Counted from the first letter of the stretch, positions 32,158-43,599 are shown. The stretch is DNA of 46,205 bases from Fennellomyces sp. T-0311 (GCA_025266875.1 JALLLT010000096.1:1-46205); one strand, 5' to 3'. Program-made: numbers and translations. Notes: generated by a model not told the origin, from the sequence alone.

Positions 32158-33718
32158 TTATAGCTCATCTTCCGAATCTGGTTGCACTGATAAAAGATCT
32201 GCTAAACTGAAATTACTTTTTGAATTGGACTTTTCCAACATGTCAATCACGTTTTGCTGAACCTTAAGTGCCTTCTCCCAGTTCACTGCTCGACTCTCTG
32301 GTCCATGCAACATTCCTTCGTAATTTGTCTTCCATTGCGACTTTCCTGAAAACCATTGATTATCCTTGCAGCTGACAGTCTTATGTCCGTAGGCACTGGC
32401 TAAACAGAAGCACATCTAATTGGAAAGGTGAATATCTATTATTCATAATCAAAAAGCGTACCAAAGTGTATGTGAGCACCAGTAGCGGTCGAGTGACATC
32501 ATGTTCCTGATAGTTAAGTCGCTTTCTTGAGGACTGCTTATTGTAAAAAACGTAATGAATACAATGGCCGAGGGATGGATTTTCCATCAAGGCGCCATCG
32601 TCCTTAAAGCCTTCATGTGCGAAACTAATACAATATATTGGTATATAGCCAATAATAGTTCCGGAGCACAGCACTTTACCGGGTTCCATTGAGAAGCCAA
32701 TGATATTGCCGAAGGCAGCGTTGTGATGGAACTCCCCTTCTCAAAAGTATATCCACGTCAAACTCATAATCTCGAAGGAAGTCGTTCATTGAGGTAACCA
32801 ATGCAGATCGCGAGTCAGATACGGCTTTGCAGTACTACAATAAAGCGTTAGAGAATTAGTGAACTAATGGACATACATACGGTTTTTCGTGTGGCATGCT
32901 CAACTTTATATCGTGCATCTTTGTCGTAAGGCTTGTCCCGGATGTACAGTACGCATTCGGCACTGCCAGAAGTTACTTCATCACTGGATGGAAACGAATT
33001 TTGAAGGTAACCAAGGCTTCTTGCTTGCTTTCTGAATTCCTCTGCTTCCTTTTTTGTTGCAACACTCAACTCGACTCTACAGAGTTATATCAGTAACTGT
33101 CATACCTTACACTTTCCTTTAAGAATATATACCGTTGTCGATCTCTGACAATTACTTCTTGGGTGCACTGGCTATTAGCTCTATATCATAGAAAATAGTT
33201 ATAAGTTGATAGTCATATATCACTGTAGAAAATTACCCCTCTTCCTGCTCGGACTCTTCACTAGAGCTATCCGCGGAACTGTTATCGTCGCTTTGACTGG
33301 TTTCTTCAGTCTCGGAATCGCTATCAAGGATAACGTTTTGCCTGGGAAAGTATAAAAGATTCAGTTGGATGATTCAACTCACGTTTGGTAGAGTCAGATA
33401 CTTACTCGGGTGTGGATCGCTCCACATGGCTCTCAGTGGCTGGTGGTGGATCAGCGCAGTTGCTGCGCGATGAACGATTGGTGAATCGTTTCACTTTACC
33501 TGAGTTTTCAGATCTACACGACCATTAGATCCTTTTGTATACATTCTAAGCTTGCATTACCTTTTTGTAGCTTCCGACCCTTGATCTTTTGTCTGTTTAC
33601 GTCTTTTGGATTGTGTGGAATCCCTTTTGATCCGAAAGTTAGCAGAATCAAAATAAACAATTTAAGGAAGCAGTTACTAACCAGCTTTCGATGTGCTCAG
33701 TAGAACTACCTTTCGAAG
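32158..33718 (-). pseudogene. Unrecognised eight-exon gene with a one-base frameshift, divergent from a Plavaka-like transposase
   Basis: Minus-strand exons with agreeing splice phases are 33718-33682, 33623-33561, 33513-33406, 33341-33237, 33180-33106, 33076-32881, 32834-32462 and 32415-32158. The N-terminal part is basic (SKRRKQTKDQ), then strongly acidic and Ser-rich (DSDSETEETSQSDDNSSAD). A conserved-looking C-terminal half reads VIVRDRQRYIFLKESV, EAEEFRKQARSLGYL, YDKDARYKVEHATRKT, EFHHNAAFGNIIGFSMEPG and QWKTNYEGMLHG. Exon 7 is one base too long: the frame must shift at the GGGG run at 32734-32737 to pass from FDVDILL into EFHHNAAF. The 5' start is unresolved. Its start region lies about 200 bp from the divergent Plavaka-like ATG at 33920, so it may be that element's accessory gene. 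I do not know the family. Confidence 0.55.
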
Positions 33719-33919
33719 CTAATGGAAGGAAACTTAACTCAACATGATTACATCTTGCAGTTAGCAATACCTTAGGGATTGTTTTTTCTTTTCGATGCAG
33801 CATTTTGCTGCTTTGTCATAATGACACGAAACACAGCAAAATTGCTGCAGATGCGCGCTTGCCCTTCTTTTATTATGCGGGCGGCCACTTAAAAATATAT
33901 TCGAAGTACGTACTTCTTC

Positions 33920-35359
33920 ATGCCAAAATACCCATGCGCGCATCGTCGGTGCGAGAAAGTTTTTCCTAATTCTAATGCACTGGAAAGGCACTATGACACG
34001 GCTCATGCCAAGGAATCTTTACATGCGAATCAAAAGGTTACGAATACCAGTCGATCCAATCACCTGTCGAAACGCAAGGCACTTGAATCAATGGACCAGA
34101 ATCACACATCTAAAAAGCAAACAGTCAACAATGATAGTTCTGAAACAATGAACCAGCTGATACCCTTGAAGGAAACTGACAGGACCGAGAAAACGCGTTC
34201 ATCACTATTTAAAAGTATACTTGTGTTATAAGCAGCCTAAATTTGTTTCAGTAATAATTCGGACTCTAGAGCCATTGGTTCATGTGGAAGCGGACGGTGC
34301 TACGAAAAAAAGTGGTAATAAGGAAGAATCGAATGAGTACCAAAAAGCAAAGTATACCGGATCAATGAGTTTGCTGGAGCAGAAAATGGCACAGTTTTCA
34401 TTTGATGCAGAGCTGTCAAACGAGGAATATGAAAGGTACAATGGAAAGAGTATATCGTTAATGCCACACTACTAATGAGCCGCTACATATTAATAGTTTT
34501 GTAGATATTGTGAACACAGCAATCAAGATGGAGCGGGAGTCTAAAGATCCTATCGAAATCAAGATGACGACCATGGATAAAGTCAAACGTACTTTAAAGA
34601 AGGATGCAGACCCTTGTTTACTGGTAGTAAGTAGTTACGTTGATATTAACTGGTATTAAAGCCTAATTCAATTATATGTTTACGACTTCACAACACGTAC
34701 AATTGATTTATACTCCATCGAAGATTTTCCTAAGGGTCACGAAGAAGAGTTTACCGCAGGTGTAGGTGGCCCTTTGGTGCTTCTTTTCCGCGACATCCAC
34801 GACCTATGTGCGCATCAATTCAACTACCCATCCTTCTCAGACGTTATGAACCTTTATCCAAGCATATATTGCCGAGATGATGAAGACGAGGGTCCCCGAG
34901 TGTACGACGACATTGATTCTGGAACCTGGTGGCAATCATTGCAAGTAAGCATCGGTATATATAAATATTTTAAGGCACTGGTTTAATTTCGACCAATGTA
35001 GGAAGAGGTATCTGAAAGGTATGTCATATTACCCATCATGCTGGCATCAGATCAAACAATAGTGTCGGGGAATTTTCGAATGAATGCTTGGCCAGTGTAT
35101 ATGAAATTAGGTAACTAGAGTCGTATCGATTACACATAATAACTATCCTAAGACTATAAGCGTACTGTGATATAGGGAATGTTCCAGTGGAAGTACGAGA
35201 CCGTACCAAATACAGAGCTAGTCGGCTGTTAGCTTATTTTCCGACAATTGAATGGAAGGCACCTGGTAATTCTCCTGATTGGTTTACTACTGCAAAATAT
35301 GCCGTCCTCCATTACTGCTTGTCAACAATACTTGGTCCATTTCGTCATACTGGGAATGG
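33920..35359 (+). pseudogene. Plavaka-like (CACTA-related) transposase, 5' part only
   Basis: The start ATG opens a C2H2 zinc finger (CAHRRCEKVF...ALERHYDTAH). Exons 33920-34214 and 34252-34435 are phase-consistent, an exon begins about 34496, and further exons are about 34670-34944, 35002-35110 and 35176-35359. Later blocks read LLFRDIHDLC, IDSGTWWQSLQ, VILPIMLASDQTIVSGN, AWPVYMKLG|NVPVEVRDR and RASRLLAYFPTIEW, the order seen in fungal Plavaka-type transposases, where SDxT-like and lGN blocks precede the rest of the DDE core. The gene stops after HYCLSTILGPFRHTGN; beyond 35360 the sequence passes into the MULE-containing segment and I find no continuation. One exon boundary (about 34627-34675) is uncertain. 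The assignment to Plavaka is from memory of conserved blocks. Confidence 0.6.
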
Positions 35360-35394
35360 GTTAGTATTTCTTTTGGCCTGAGTTATATTTAGAT

Positions 35395-35590
35395 GCTTAC
35401 CACTATATTCTCTAGGATTTTACCTCGCGCACCACGTTTTCTCACCTCGCGCACCACATTTTACCGGCCACTTTAGTAAGTCGTGCTGAGAATAAAATAA
35501 ATGTAACCTCGTACACCATGCGCACCACACTTCAGCCACCACTTTCGCATCTGTCACACGCTCCTACGATCTAAATCTCAACATTTGACA
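35395..35590. repeat. Direct repeats upstream of the MULE gene, candidate MULE left end
   Basis: CACCTCGCGCACCAC-type units recur (about 35424-35439, 35449-35464 and a diverged copy near 35510-35530). They lie between the truncated Plavaka-like gene and the MULE ATG at 35591, so they may be the MULE's left terminal region. No inverted partner was found to the right. Confidence 0.35.
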
Positions 35591-36085
35591 ATGGAGCAAA
35601 TTGTTAACAAAAGATATAGAGCGCGTTCGGATAACCAAAAAAATCGATTTTTTACCATTTTAAATGGCGAAATCAATTTTTTTGTTGCGTTCGGAACGCC
35701 ATTTCAAAAGTGATTATGAGAGCCAAAATTTGATTTTTTTGAGAATCAGCTCAGACCTGCTTTTTTTGTGAAAATCAATTCTATGCACATTTTCCCACAT
35801 TCAGCAACCCATAAAAAATTATGCACGTCCACTCTAAAATTTACGATATATCTTTAAACAAAAAGCTTATATGTTACCACTACCATGAAAGCATGTGCAA
35901 AAGTGGTAAACACATATCGCTTTATATATATGTTCTATCAAGAATTATAAAAACAAAGAAATGGACCTTTTCATTTGAAAGGTTTTCATATTGAGTACGT
36001 AAGCAGGAATAAGCCGGAATTATTAATATGCACAGTAAATCTGTGTAAAGCTTCTTCTTTCTCATACTTTTTCTTACATTTTATT

Positions 36086-37374
36086 ATGGAACAAGAAACT
36101 CTCCTCAAAGCCGCAAGACTAGCTGGAGTTTGGTATACCAACCAATTCCTAGACAAGGACGTGAGACATCCAGATCCCAACGAAGGCAAAGCCTATGTTA
36201 CAAAGCTCTTGGCTGGAAGCAACAGTGTCTTTTTTGAGCAGTCCCGTATGAGCAAAGTCGCGTTCCGTAGGTTAATCAAGAACCTCAAAAGGCACGGAAT
36301 GAAGGACACCAGACGTAGCACGGTTGAGGAGCAATTTTTTGTTTTCCTGTACATTGTCAATAATGCAGTAGGCAACCGCGCCGCTCAGCATAGATTTGGA
36401 CATTCTGGTTCGACTATCTCAGATTACTTTCATAAGTCTCTGAAAGCAATGCACTCCTTTGCCTGTACTCTCCTGATTCAGCCCAATGGAAATGATGTCC
36501 CCAAGGAGATTGCCAGTGAAACAAGGTTCTCACCATTCTTTAACGATTGTGTTGGCGCCATCGACGGTACACATATCCCTGCTATGGTGAAAGGTATGCC
36601 AATGCTGCCTTTTGTAAACCGTAAAGGCTTTACGTCGCAGAACTGCTTAATTGCATGCAGCTTTGACTTGCAATTTGTTTACGTACTTGCTGGCTGGGAG
36701 GGATCAGCTCATGATAGCCAACTTCTAGCAGCAGCACAACAGAAGGATGAACTTGTTGTGCCTCCTGGCAAATACTACCTTGGTGATGCAGGATTCGCGT
36801 TGACAACTGAGATGATGACACCGTACAGAGGAGTCCGTTATCATCTTCGCGAATGGGAGCAAGGAAAGCGACGGTATGTAAATGTATATACCTGTGGTTG
36901 AGTTGTTAATGTACTGAATAAGGATCCTCAATTAACTTTCATAGTCCACGGAATAAAGAAGAGCTTTTCAATTTGCGTCATGCATCGTTACGCAATGCTG
37001 TTGAGCGCATCTTTGGTATCTTAAAAAAGCGATTCCCAATCCTTACAAAAATGAATGAATATCCATTCGACAGTCAAGTAAGAGACTAAACTCCACCCCA
37101 GATATAGATATCTCATATTAATATTTTACTTCAGGTTGATCTTGTTACGGCTCTCTGTGGATTACAAAATTTTATTCGCCTAACAGACGGGCAGGATAAG
37201 ATTGAAAGGAGATACATAAGAAAGGAGCTTTCCAAGCGCAAAAATAACCAACGAATGTCTGATGGGCCTATATCCAAAGAAGAGAGATCCGATCTCTGTA
37301 AAGATGCCAAGGAGATGCGTAACAGAATCGCCACTGCTATGTGGGACAAGTATTCACAAAGGAAAAGGACATAA
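36086..37374 (+). CDS. PIF-Harbinger (HARBI1-type) DDE transposase (386 aa, 3 exons), intact
   Basis: Exons 36086-36873, 36945-37077 and 37135-37374 join at phases 2 and 0. I take the ATG at 36086 (MEQETLLKAARLAG) over the 35975 start because it matches where the helical N-terminus begins. The DDE core is complete: Asp in CVGAIDGTHIPAMV, Asp in WEGSAHDSQLLAAA, and Glu in RNAVERIFGILKKRFP in exon 2. YYLGDAGF and the RGVRYHL block are also present. The helix-turn-helix region (VGNRAAQHRFGHSGSTISDYF) would help bind DNA. It is only distantly similar to the transposase of element 1 and of different layout, so this is a separate Harbinger lineage. Confidence 0.93.
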
Positions 37375-37460
37375 AATCCCATCCAAATCGTTTATTGTTG
37401 TTCTCGCTCTCTCAGTGCTACTATTAAAGTAAACAAGGTTTTACAGTATTCTAAAACGAC

Positions 37461-38615
37461 CTATTGGTCTTCATCAACATTTATTTCAACACCAGGGAGC
37501 TCTTTCTTCAGCCATGCAATCTGGTTCTCCTTCATAAAAATATTGAACGATGCAGATTTTCTCTCTTCAGCATAGAACACATCCTCCAAAGCAAAAAAAT
37601 TGTCTATACCCAACCAACGTCTGTCCTGCACCGTTTTCAGCGCCTTGGCAATGCTTCCCAGAGATTCTTGCTCCTTTGCCTCTCTTGTGCGTTTGCTCTC
37701 TTCTGCAATCGCCATCAGAGCATCGCTGACCATTACACCTTGGGTGACTCGTCGTCGCTTTGGATCGGGTGGGGCGGAAGGTGATTCCGTACGTCTTCTG
37801 GCCAAGATATTCACAACACCGTCATCATCACTATCAGATGACGAATCTGAATCACCAGAGTTTTCGGAATCTTGAATGACATCGCTTTCACATGACTTGC
37901 CATTACCCTCGCCGACATCTGCCTCGTCGTTGCCTGGATCTTGGTCTTCTCCCGTTGTCGTCTTCTTGCTGGACGACTTTGCCCGGGAACCGGTGGCACT
38001 ACTTTTATGGAAAAGTGCATCCAAAAGCTCGAAGTTGTCAAGGGGGGAGGTTCGGTATTTCTCGGCTTTCTTGTTCGCAGGTATCTTTAATAGTTGAAAG
38101 TTGATTAGCTATAGCTTTGCATATGAAACAGATGCCAGAATAATACTGGCAGGATATTGCTCAATTTCAATACTTACTTTCAAATAAGCGTCCCAGACAT
38201 GATCTTCTTGTGTAATCATGTTTGTGTCTACATCATAACCCCAGCCACTGGTGCCAACGCTGTTCTTTAGCTTGTACATAACTTGCCATGTCGTTCTAAG
38301 CTGATGGTTACATGACTGTAAGTTTCTCAAACATAACAAGATATATACATGAATGTTTCTTACTGGAGTAAGGCGGTTGGTAAACTGCAGTTTGTCATAC
38401 TTCACGCCAAATCTTGCATTAAATGCTGCAATTGTCTTCTCCCAAGCAACCTTTGTGAACCCAGAGTCAAGCCTCTCTCCTACCGCAGCTTGCTCAAGCA
38501 ACTGTTCCACGAAAAAAACATCGCGTTCATCATTCCATGAAGCGGTGACTTTCTTCTTGATTTTTTCGTTGGTGGTGGCGGTGGTGGTGGTGGAGACTTT
38601 TGATTTTTTGGGCAT
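37461..38615 (-). CDS. Harbinger Myb/SANT-like accessory protein (337 aa, 3 exons)
   Basis: Exons 38615-38364, 38315-38178 and 38084-37461 join at phase 0. Residues of about 25-130 form a Myb/SANT-like (MADF/trihelix-type) domain: ASWNDERDVFFVEQLLEQ, AFNARFGVKYDKLQFTNRL, LRTTWQVMYKLKNS and GWGYDVDTNMITQEDHVWD. Exon 3 opens with the typical AEKYRTSPLDNFELLDALF segment, followed by an acidic Ser/Asp-rich linker and a C-terminal helical part. It is convergent with the transposase (86 bp between stops). Intron 1 is 48 nt, a multiple of three without stops, so retaining it would add 16 residues inside the Myb-like domain rather than truncate the protein. Confidence 0.87.
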
Positions 38616-39335
38616 CGTAGTAGAATGTATGTAGATGTATATAGTGCGGTTGATAGTTATTACTGACAGTGGTGCTTTATATACAGAATCTAATTATGAT
38701 AACATAATATAGCTTATGTCATTGCAAAAATCTGACAGCTCCCTGAATCATAAATTGTGCTTATACTGTGGGAATGACCAATACTTATAGCAAAGAAACC
38801 ATAAAATCCGTTTTGTTCAGTGATATCGTAGACAGATATAGTAAATATAATGTATAGATGTATACATTTATCGAGTTGCATAAACATTATCTTTTATTAT
38901 ACGTAGAATGATGTTTACTATGTAGTTAGGTTGCACTGACGACAAAAATGCTAAGAATTGATTATTCGTGGAAGCGTTCGGGTACAAAATTTATTTTCTC
39001 ACAAAATCGATTTGCGGAGAAAAAAGTGATTTTGCAAAATTGATTCTGAAAATCACTTCTGTATCCGAACGCGCTCATAATAATTGTGAGGAAATTCTCA
39101 ACGATCTCAAGAAGTTGGCCAACAAAAAGTTCGAAGTGAAAATTGGGAAGAGCTGCTTGAGTTCCAAGAGCGAGAAGGCAACCATTTTTACGAACTTCAT
39201 TTGCAGTCACGGTGGTGACTATCGCGAACACCGTAGTAAGAAGGCATCAACCGAAGTTGATAAGGAAACAAAAGGTATTGCTTATCTGAATAATAGAATT
39301 ACATAGAATGAACGCTTTATTAATCTACATGCTGA

Positions 39336-39759
39336 TGTTGGAATAAAGATGAAATGAATGTGGCCGATGACAATAATAATACTGTTGACGACTTGCCTTC
39401 TGTAATGGTGTGTCCATTACAGACGTTATCCAACCTGCAACCTGGTTGATCGCCATGCAGTATCCATATACCGTATTAATAGACGTAGCATGCGACAACT
39501 TATATGGCGCATGGTTGGATAAGGATATTAGGATTACGTATAGCTTAGATGGAATTCGTAGATTGTAGATCATAGACGCCTTAGCTATTACCCCCTAATA
39601 TCTGACGTATATATAAAGCAGGATTCCTGGATACAGGAATCCTCATCGTTTATACTCTCATATAACGGTTCCACCTTCGGGTCTCACTGATAACATTGTC
39701 TGACCTACAGCAACGCACTCGATTGTAAGTATACTGTGGTCTGCACTGTTACACCTTCA
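39336..39759. mobile_element. Probable solo LTR in the MULE intron
   Basis: The 424-bp segment begins TGTTGGAATAAAG and ends ACACCTTCA, giving TG...CA termini. GCTGA (39331-39335) and GCGGA (39760-39764) flank it, a 5-bp duplication with one mismatch. Internally there is a TATATATAAAGCAGG box near 39609 and a downstream ATATAACGG/GTCTGACC region, a promoter-like arrangement expected of an LTR. There is no internal retrotransposon sequence. Confidence 0.45.
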
Positions 39760-41153
39760 GCGGATGATACAGTTAATATATACTATGAAATGAGATAAAT
39801 AGGGTTACTGATGTGTATGTCATCAGGATGTGAAGCGCGGCTATCATAAATGTAGTAACGGCGTCATGAAAAAGAACCCGACGCGCACCTCAAAGAAGCT
39901 CGGTTGTCCTTGGCTCATATATGCTTCTCTAAGCAAGAAAACTGGATTCTGGACAGCACAGATCAAGAGCTCGGAGCATTCGCATCCACTGTCATCTACC
40001 AACCTTTTGTATCACGAACACCGTAACGATGATTTGGAAAGACGTGCAAACGTTATTGAAATGTCACAAAATATGTTGACACCAGCACAAATTTTGCTCC
40101 AAACGGCAGACTTAGATGGGAAGCAATCCATGATTTCTAAGGACATCTATAAAATCAGAGAGGAAATGGCGAAAATGGAGAAGCCTTCTGACGCACTTGT
40201 GCTGCACAACTTGCTCAAAAGCCATGGCTATACAATACGATTCAACCACGTGGATAACACCATTGACAAGCTTTTTGCAACACATAAGACAAGCATTCAG
40301 CGCGCAAGAAAATTTCTCCATGTTGTAATCATCGACGCGACATATAAAACGACAACGAGCAAGATGCCTTTAGTCAACATTGTCGGTATTGAAAACATCG
40401 CATCAAACCATTCGAACAATTCGCTCCGGTCGTTTTATATTGGATCAGCCCTAATTTCCAACGAAAAAGAAACGTCGTACCGATGGATGCTTGATCAGCT
40501 AAGGTCCGTTGTTTTTGATAATGACATGGTTAAGCCAGGCATCTTCGTCACCGATGATGACAAAGCGCTTGGTGCAGCTCTACGAGCTGTATATCCAGAT
40601 GTTCCGCATACTTTGTGTGCATGGCATATAGCCAAAAACTTTGACGCGCACACCTCTGGATGTTTTGCAAGCGGCTCTGATGATGATACTGAATTGTCAA
40701 GGGTCATTAAAGTTATGCTATGGAGCCGCACCATTAAGGAATTTAATGAAGCGGTCGCCGATTACCGGACGCTGGTTGGCAAAACAAAAAAGTCGCAAAA
40801 GCTAAATAGCTACATAGATAGGTAAGTGCCCATCTTATATCTCTATAAATTACTTAACATAGACCACAAAAGCTTGGAAGAATATAAAGAACGCTGGGCT
40901 GGAGCTTGGGTTGAAAAGTATGCCCATCTTGGCGCGCGCACCACTCAACGTATTGAAGGTGCACATTGGAGTATCAAGCAGATTCTAAGCACACCTGGAA
41001 GTCTAAAGAAACTTTTCAACGCAATTCATATGTATCTGCTAAAAAATGTATAGTACAAAATGATACATCGGGATCTTGGTTACTAATGACCTTATTCAAA
41101 TTTTTCAAGGACTTTTCTGTGAAGTATGGTAATTGTGGTGAAACAACCACAGA

Positions 41154-41437
41154 TCTATAATATAATAGACAACTCCCGAAAAATAGCCAGAAATTATTAG
41201 TAAAAAACCTTCCTATTATGGAATGCTCTTGTCGGTGTGAGCCTGGAGTGGAAAAATGAAACATAGCCTATGCTTACGCTGTAGATTCGCTTTGTCTATA
41301 ATATAATAGACAACTCCCGAAAAATAGCCAGAAATTATTAGTAAAAAACCTTCCTATTATGGAATGCTCTTGTCGGTGTGAGCCTGGAGTGGAAAAATGA
41401 AACATAGCCTATGCTTACGCTGTAGATTCGCTTTGTC
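41154..41437. repeat. Tandem duplication, 141-bp unit, two copies
   Basis: The sequence from TCTATAATATAATAGAC to CGCTTTG at 41154-41294 is repeated essentially without change at 41295-41435. It lies just downstream of the MULE frame. The identity of the copies indicates a very recent duplication, or an assembly artefact. Confidence 0.85.
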
Positions 41438-42090
41438 GTATCAATATCGTTGCATCAGTTCAATTAGAAATACTCTACCAATGGGCTCATAATCGATGCC
41501 TGTATGCGTGTGCAATCACTGTATGCAATCACTGATGTTGGTGATAAGGCTCTTTGCGTTATGGACTCGCTTAGCGGTATCAATGTCAACATATCTGTCG
41601 TTCGGTGTTTAACTTTTGTGAGTGAAATGTAGCCTATCCTCTCATTCCGGATAAAAGAATTCCATAGCAAAAGCCGGTTAGACTTCTTTGGCGACGTTCC
41701 TAGGCCATTGTTTCGCAGGTCTATGTTAAATTTTGCTGATACACTTTATAGAACATATCACCAACCGGAAATATAAAAAAGATCCTTCATCTGCATTAAA
41801 TGCCTTCTTAAATAACCTCTATTTTACGGCCTTGCTAGGACTGAAAGTGTCCTTGAGACAGTAGCACTTGAGATCTCGGATACAAATGTGCATGTCGATA
41901 GTGTAAGATCTTATAATTCAGTACTTCAACTGTGCTGATGTTAACAAGAAGCAGGAAATGAGTTTTGTTAATGCTTTCAATCTTGGTATCCGCGGCCGTA
42001 ACTGCAGAGGCAGGCTATGCATTCGCTATGAATTCCCAGGCTGACTTCAGTTAGCTCTCCTAGCATCTGCACCTAAAAATGGAGATCAGG
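41438..42090. other. No supported gene
   Basis: A weak local duplication (TGCAATCACTG at about 41511 and 41524), and diverged echoes of the 141-bp unit (GACTCGCTTAGCGGTATCAATG near 41564), are all I see. Confidence 0.45.
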
Positions 42091-42097
42091 GTAGAAG

Positions 42098-42841
42098 TTG
42101 TCCCAGAAGCACCCCACATCGACAAACCAGTATCATGATGAATTTTCTGTTTTTGATAATGAATGCAGAGTGTGTTGCATGTTGTGCGCGCGTTTTATCC
42201 TAAGAAAACAGTCGCAAAAATCAAGAAGAACCAGGTCAAATTTATTATGTTTGTTGTTTCTAGCCATTGCCAAATTCTGCCCTGGCTTAACCACTTCCCA
42301 ACCTGCTGAATGACCCAGATTCCATATGTAATCAACTTTTTAATGACATTCGCAAGTACAATTCTGTCTTTATTCTTGCTTCATTGGCTGCCACCGTCGT
42401 TAATAATTATATATGCGTTCTGTATTCAAAGCAGGATCTACCATTGCACTGGATATCTACTCCCCTAAGGGAATATGTACTCCCCTCTCCTCAAGTTTTC
42501 GCACTGATAGCTATTTATGATTTTGTTAAATGGCATGTCAATAGACAAAGTGAAGTTAGTTACAATCAAAACGTGGAGGTTAACATTGCTTTTAGGATTA
42601 ATATCGTCTGACTCTTCTCCTCTTGCAGGGCATGAACGATACTGTGAATTTTCATGTTGCGACTTCTCGAAAAGCTGTCGACTACCTACGTGAGAACCGT
42701 GCTGTGAATTTGTCTATCCAAACATCTGGTGACTTGCATCATGGTCATCAGTACACTGCATCAACTGCTGATAATGTAGCTGTATTATTGCGGTATCGTT
42801 CAATTGGAAAGCTTCAAATGACGAGACCAAAAATAAGATAA
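42098..42841 (+). pseudogene. Decayed Helitron-like N-domain fragment
   Basis: Pieces in different frames together resemble the start of a canonical Helitron protein. A Cys-containing segment (CMLCARFILRKQSQKSRR) is followed by PNLLNDPDSICNQ and FNDIRKYNSVFILASLAA, which match the family pattern of F-x-x-x-IR-x-YN followed by an aliphatic-Ala-Ser run. At least one frameshift separates them. The next ORF (42623-42841, GMNDTVNFHVATSRKAVDYL) is open but not assignable. This is a different lineage from the Helentron at 25.6-31.3 kb. The call rests on short motifs only. Confidence 0.4.
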
Positions 42842-43595
42842 TGTTTTATTGAGTAAAACTACTCTTTATTTATAATGATGATGAGTCGGGACGGAGAAGG
42901 TGAATGATCTTCTATCAGAGCCGAATCCATGTTATCGCCGTAATCCCTAATGATCATACTGCCTTATTACGAAGGAGCGGATAATCATGCAAAGACTGAG
43001 TTAACCTGAATAGTCCCTCTTGAAGTCTGAACCCAGATCAAGATCTCACTGACGCACAAGCCAGTGAACGAGCCAATAGGTAACCGTGCAGTTGTTGATG
43101 TCGAAATAAAGGAACGGATGCAACAAAGTCTGAGATGGAAAGGCATGTAGACAATGGATGGCTGGTATGTCAGGATACGACAGGCTGTTCTTCTCAGCAC
43201 CTTTTCTTCAAGCGATAATGCGTAACGATGTCCTTTTTGCTAAATATGTCACTATAGCTCTACACTTTCTCGAAATGGCTTGCTTTTGTATCATATGAAG
43301 TGCATTTCAACTTAAGCGTGACTTTTAAAATTGTGAAACAAAGTACATCGTTAGCTTAAGGGTGGCCCGAATTTAACGCTTCGACACACCAACAGCAAAT
43401 TCCAGATAAACTACGGATGAAGCATCACTTTATGACTCCCGCTAACCAGTCTGTTTTCTGAGACATAAAATGATACTGATGAAATCAACGTTGCCATATA
43501 TCCCCTATGTAAATAATTTGTATACAGAACTATATATTTCTTAATAAAATGTATATCACTCAAGATACAAGATACAAGATATTGTAGAAGTTTCA
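42842..43595. other. No supported gene
   Basis: Short ORFs without recognisable domains; no repeats noted. Confidence 0.4.
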
Positions 43596-43599
43596 ATGA

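Larger units (their letters stand above)
35619..39076. mobile_element. Complete PIF-Harbinger element 2
   Basis: The 3458-bp element has termini GAGCGCGTTCGGATA that match perfectly for 15 bp (35619-35633, and reversed at 39062-39076). ATA flanks both sides (35616-35618 and 39077-39079), a 3-bp duplication of Harbinger length. Inner GCGTTCGG copies (about 35674 and 38973) and AAAAGTGATT motifs also occur at both ends. It carries two convergent intact genes, transposase (+) and Myb-like (-), the same pair as element 1 but with unrelated termini. It lies inside exon 1 of the MULE gene. Confidence 0.93.
35591..41053 (+). pseudogene. MULE (Mutator-like) transposase gene, interrupted by Harbinger element 2 and frame-broken
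   Basis: The gene begins ATG GAG CAA at 35591. After 28 bp it is interrupted by 35619-39076 and the extra ATA, and resumes in frame at 39080 (...KRYNNCEEILNDLKK). Exon 1 ends near 39274, a main exon runs 39827 to about 40813, and a last exon runs about 40864-41053. The main exon has a WRKY-GCM1/FAR1-like zinc region (GYHKCSNG...GCPWLIYAS...SSEHSHPLS) and the MULE catalytic core: Asp in VVIIDATYKTTTSKMPLVN, Asp in GIFVTDDDKALGAAL, CAWHIAKN, and Glu in TTQRIEGAHWSIK. Splice phases disagree by one base at both introns, so the gene is probably frame-broken even apart from the insertion. A probable solo LTR occupies the first intron. Confidence 0.8.

Noticed and set aside
33761..34006. Minus-strand ORF as first exon of the eight-exon gene
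   Set aside because: It is antisense to the C2H2 finger exon of the Plavaka-like gene, and its splice phase does not fit the exon at 33718.
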